Source: Trachythela sp. YZ-2020
Taxonomy: Eukaryota > Cnidaria > Anthozoa > Malacalcyonacea > Clavulariidae
Direction: 5' to 3'
DNA length: 64,000 nt
NCBI GenBank assembly: GCA_016169945.1
Contig: JADLSH010000138.1
Location: forward strand, 930,001-994,000
The translations under genes and the position numbers were made by a program. The notes below the pieces were generated by a model, which was not told the origin of the DNA, did not search any database, and saw only the letters and a program-made list of their open reading frames with translations. Shown in pieces: positions 63,763-64,000 of this stretch (position 1 is its first letter; every line of letters begins with the position of its first letter).

Positions 63763-64000
63763 CTAAGCTCGCTCGATATGGAGCTAAGCTCGCTCGATTT
63801 GGAGCTAAGCTCGCTCGATTTGGAGCTAAGCTGCTCGATATGGAGCTAAGCTCGCTCGATATGGAGCTAAGCTCGCTCGATATGGAGCTAAGCTCGCTCG
63901 ATTTGGAGCTAAGCTCGCTCGATTTGGAGCTAAGCTGCTCGATATGGAGCTAAGCTCGCTCGATATGGAGCTAAGCTCGCTCGATTTGGAGCTAAGCTCG
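63763..64000 (-). repeat. 20-bp array, continuing past the window
   Basis: AGCTAAGCTCGCTCGATATG units with the same AAAT/ATAT alternation. Follows directly on the 32-bp array with the shared TTAGC(T) join, and is cut by the window end. Confidence 0.95.

Noticed and set aside
1..64000. tRNA, rRNA or other standard RNA genes
   Set aside because: Looked for T-loop GGTTCGAATCC-type boxes and rRNA-like stretches by eye; none convincing. A tRNAscan/Infernal run would be decisive.

Overview
The window is AT-rich, intron-bearing eukaryotic DNA. It looks like an invertebrate animal genome, most plausibly cnidarian (coral, anemone or hydrozoan-like). That is inferred from the mix of repeats: an ISL2EU-type transposon, Penelope-like and LINE retroelements, THAP transposons, many foldback/MITE elements, and a death-effector-domain gene. 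It is not proven by the sequence. I see no bacterial operons, rRNA, tRNA or CRISPR array.

One intact host-type gene crosses the middle on the plus strand, with coding exons between 23701 and 39968. Six exons join with consistent splice phases into a 1047-residue protein: an N-terminal coiled coil, two death effector domain (DED)-like modules made by an internal duplication, then CHY, CTCHY and RING zinc fingers of the RCHY1/Pirh2 class. Its third intron (28049-38986) is swollen by nested mobile elements. A THAP/C2H2 transposon (28223-38490) contains a TTAA-flanked element (28416-29598) and a small TIR element with a packaging-type ATPase gene and a C2H2 gene (31790-37273). That small element is itself split by a Penelope-like retroelement carrying hammerhead-ribozyme-like motifs (about 33297-36150).

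Left of the gene: 1-4130 is mostly non-coding; 4131-8099 is a decayed relative of the THAP/C2H2 transposon; then LINE scraps, a hAT-type MITE (10391-10718), a foldback element (11590-11800), and a complete ISL2EU-like transposon (14116-19324). The ISL2EU copy has 575-bp inverted repeats, a THAP-DDE transposase and a convergent SAP-SWIM-YqaJ-PHD protein. It sits inside an older LINE fragment.

Right of the gene: 40794-59587 is a very large inverted repeat. Its arms hold back-to-back LINE fragments, a 34-36 bp perfect palindrome and tandem repeats. They flank a central 6.8 kb with two convergent decayed genes, a UBZ/HECT ubiquitin-ligase-like gene and a DDE-integrase gene; both begin with the same Met-Ala-Asp codons inside the arms. 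A 2742-bp TTAA element interrupts only the right arm, and the left arm keeps its empty site. From about 59988 to the window end is a palindromic satellite-like region of 20-32 bp tandem repeats.

A recurring design is visible: at least two elements (ISL2EU-like and HECT/integrase) carry two convergent genes whose 5' ends lie in the two identical inverted repeats, so one promoter sequence could serve both genes.
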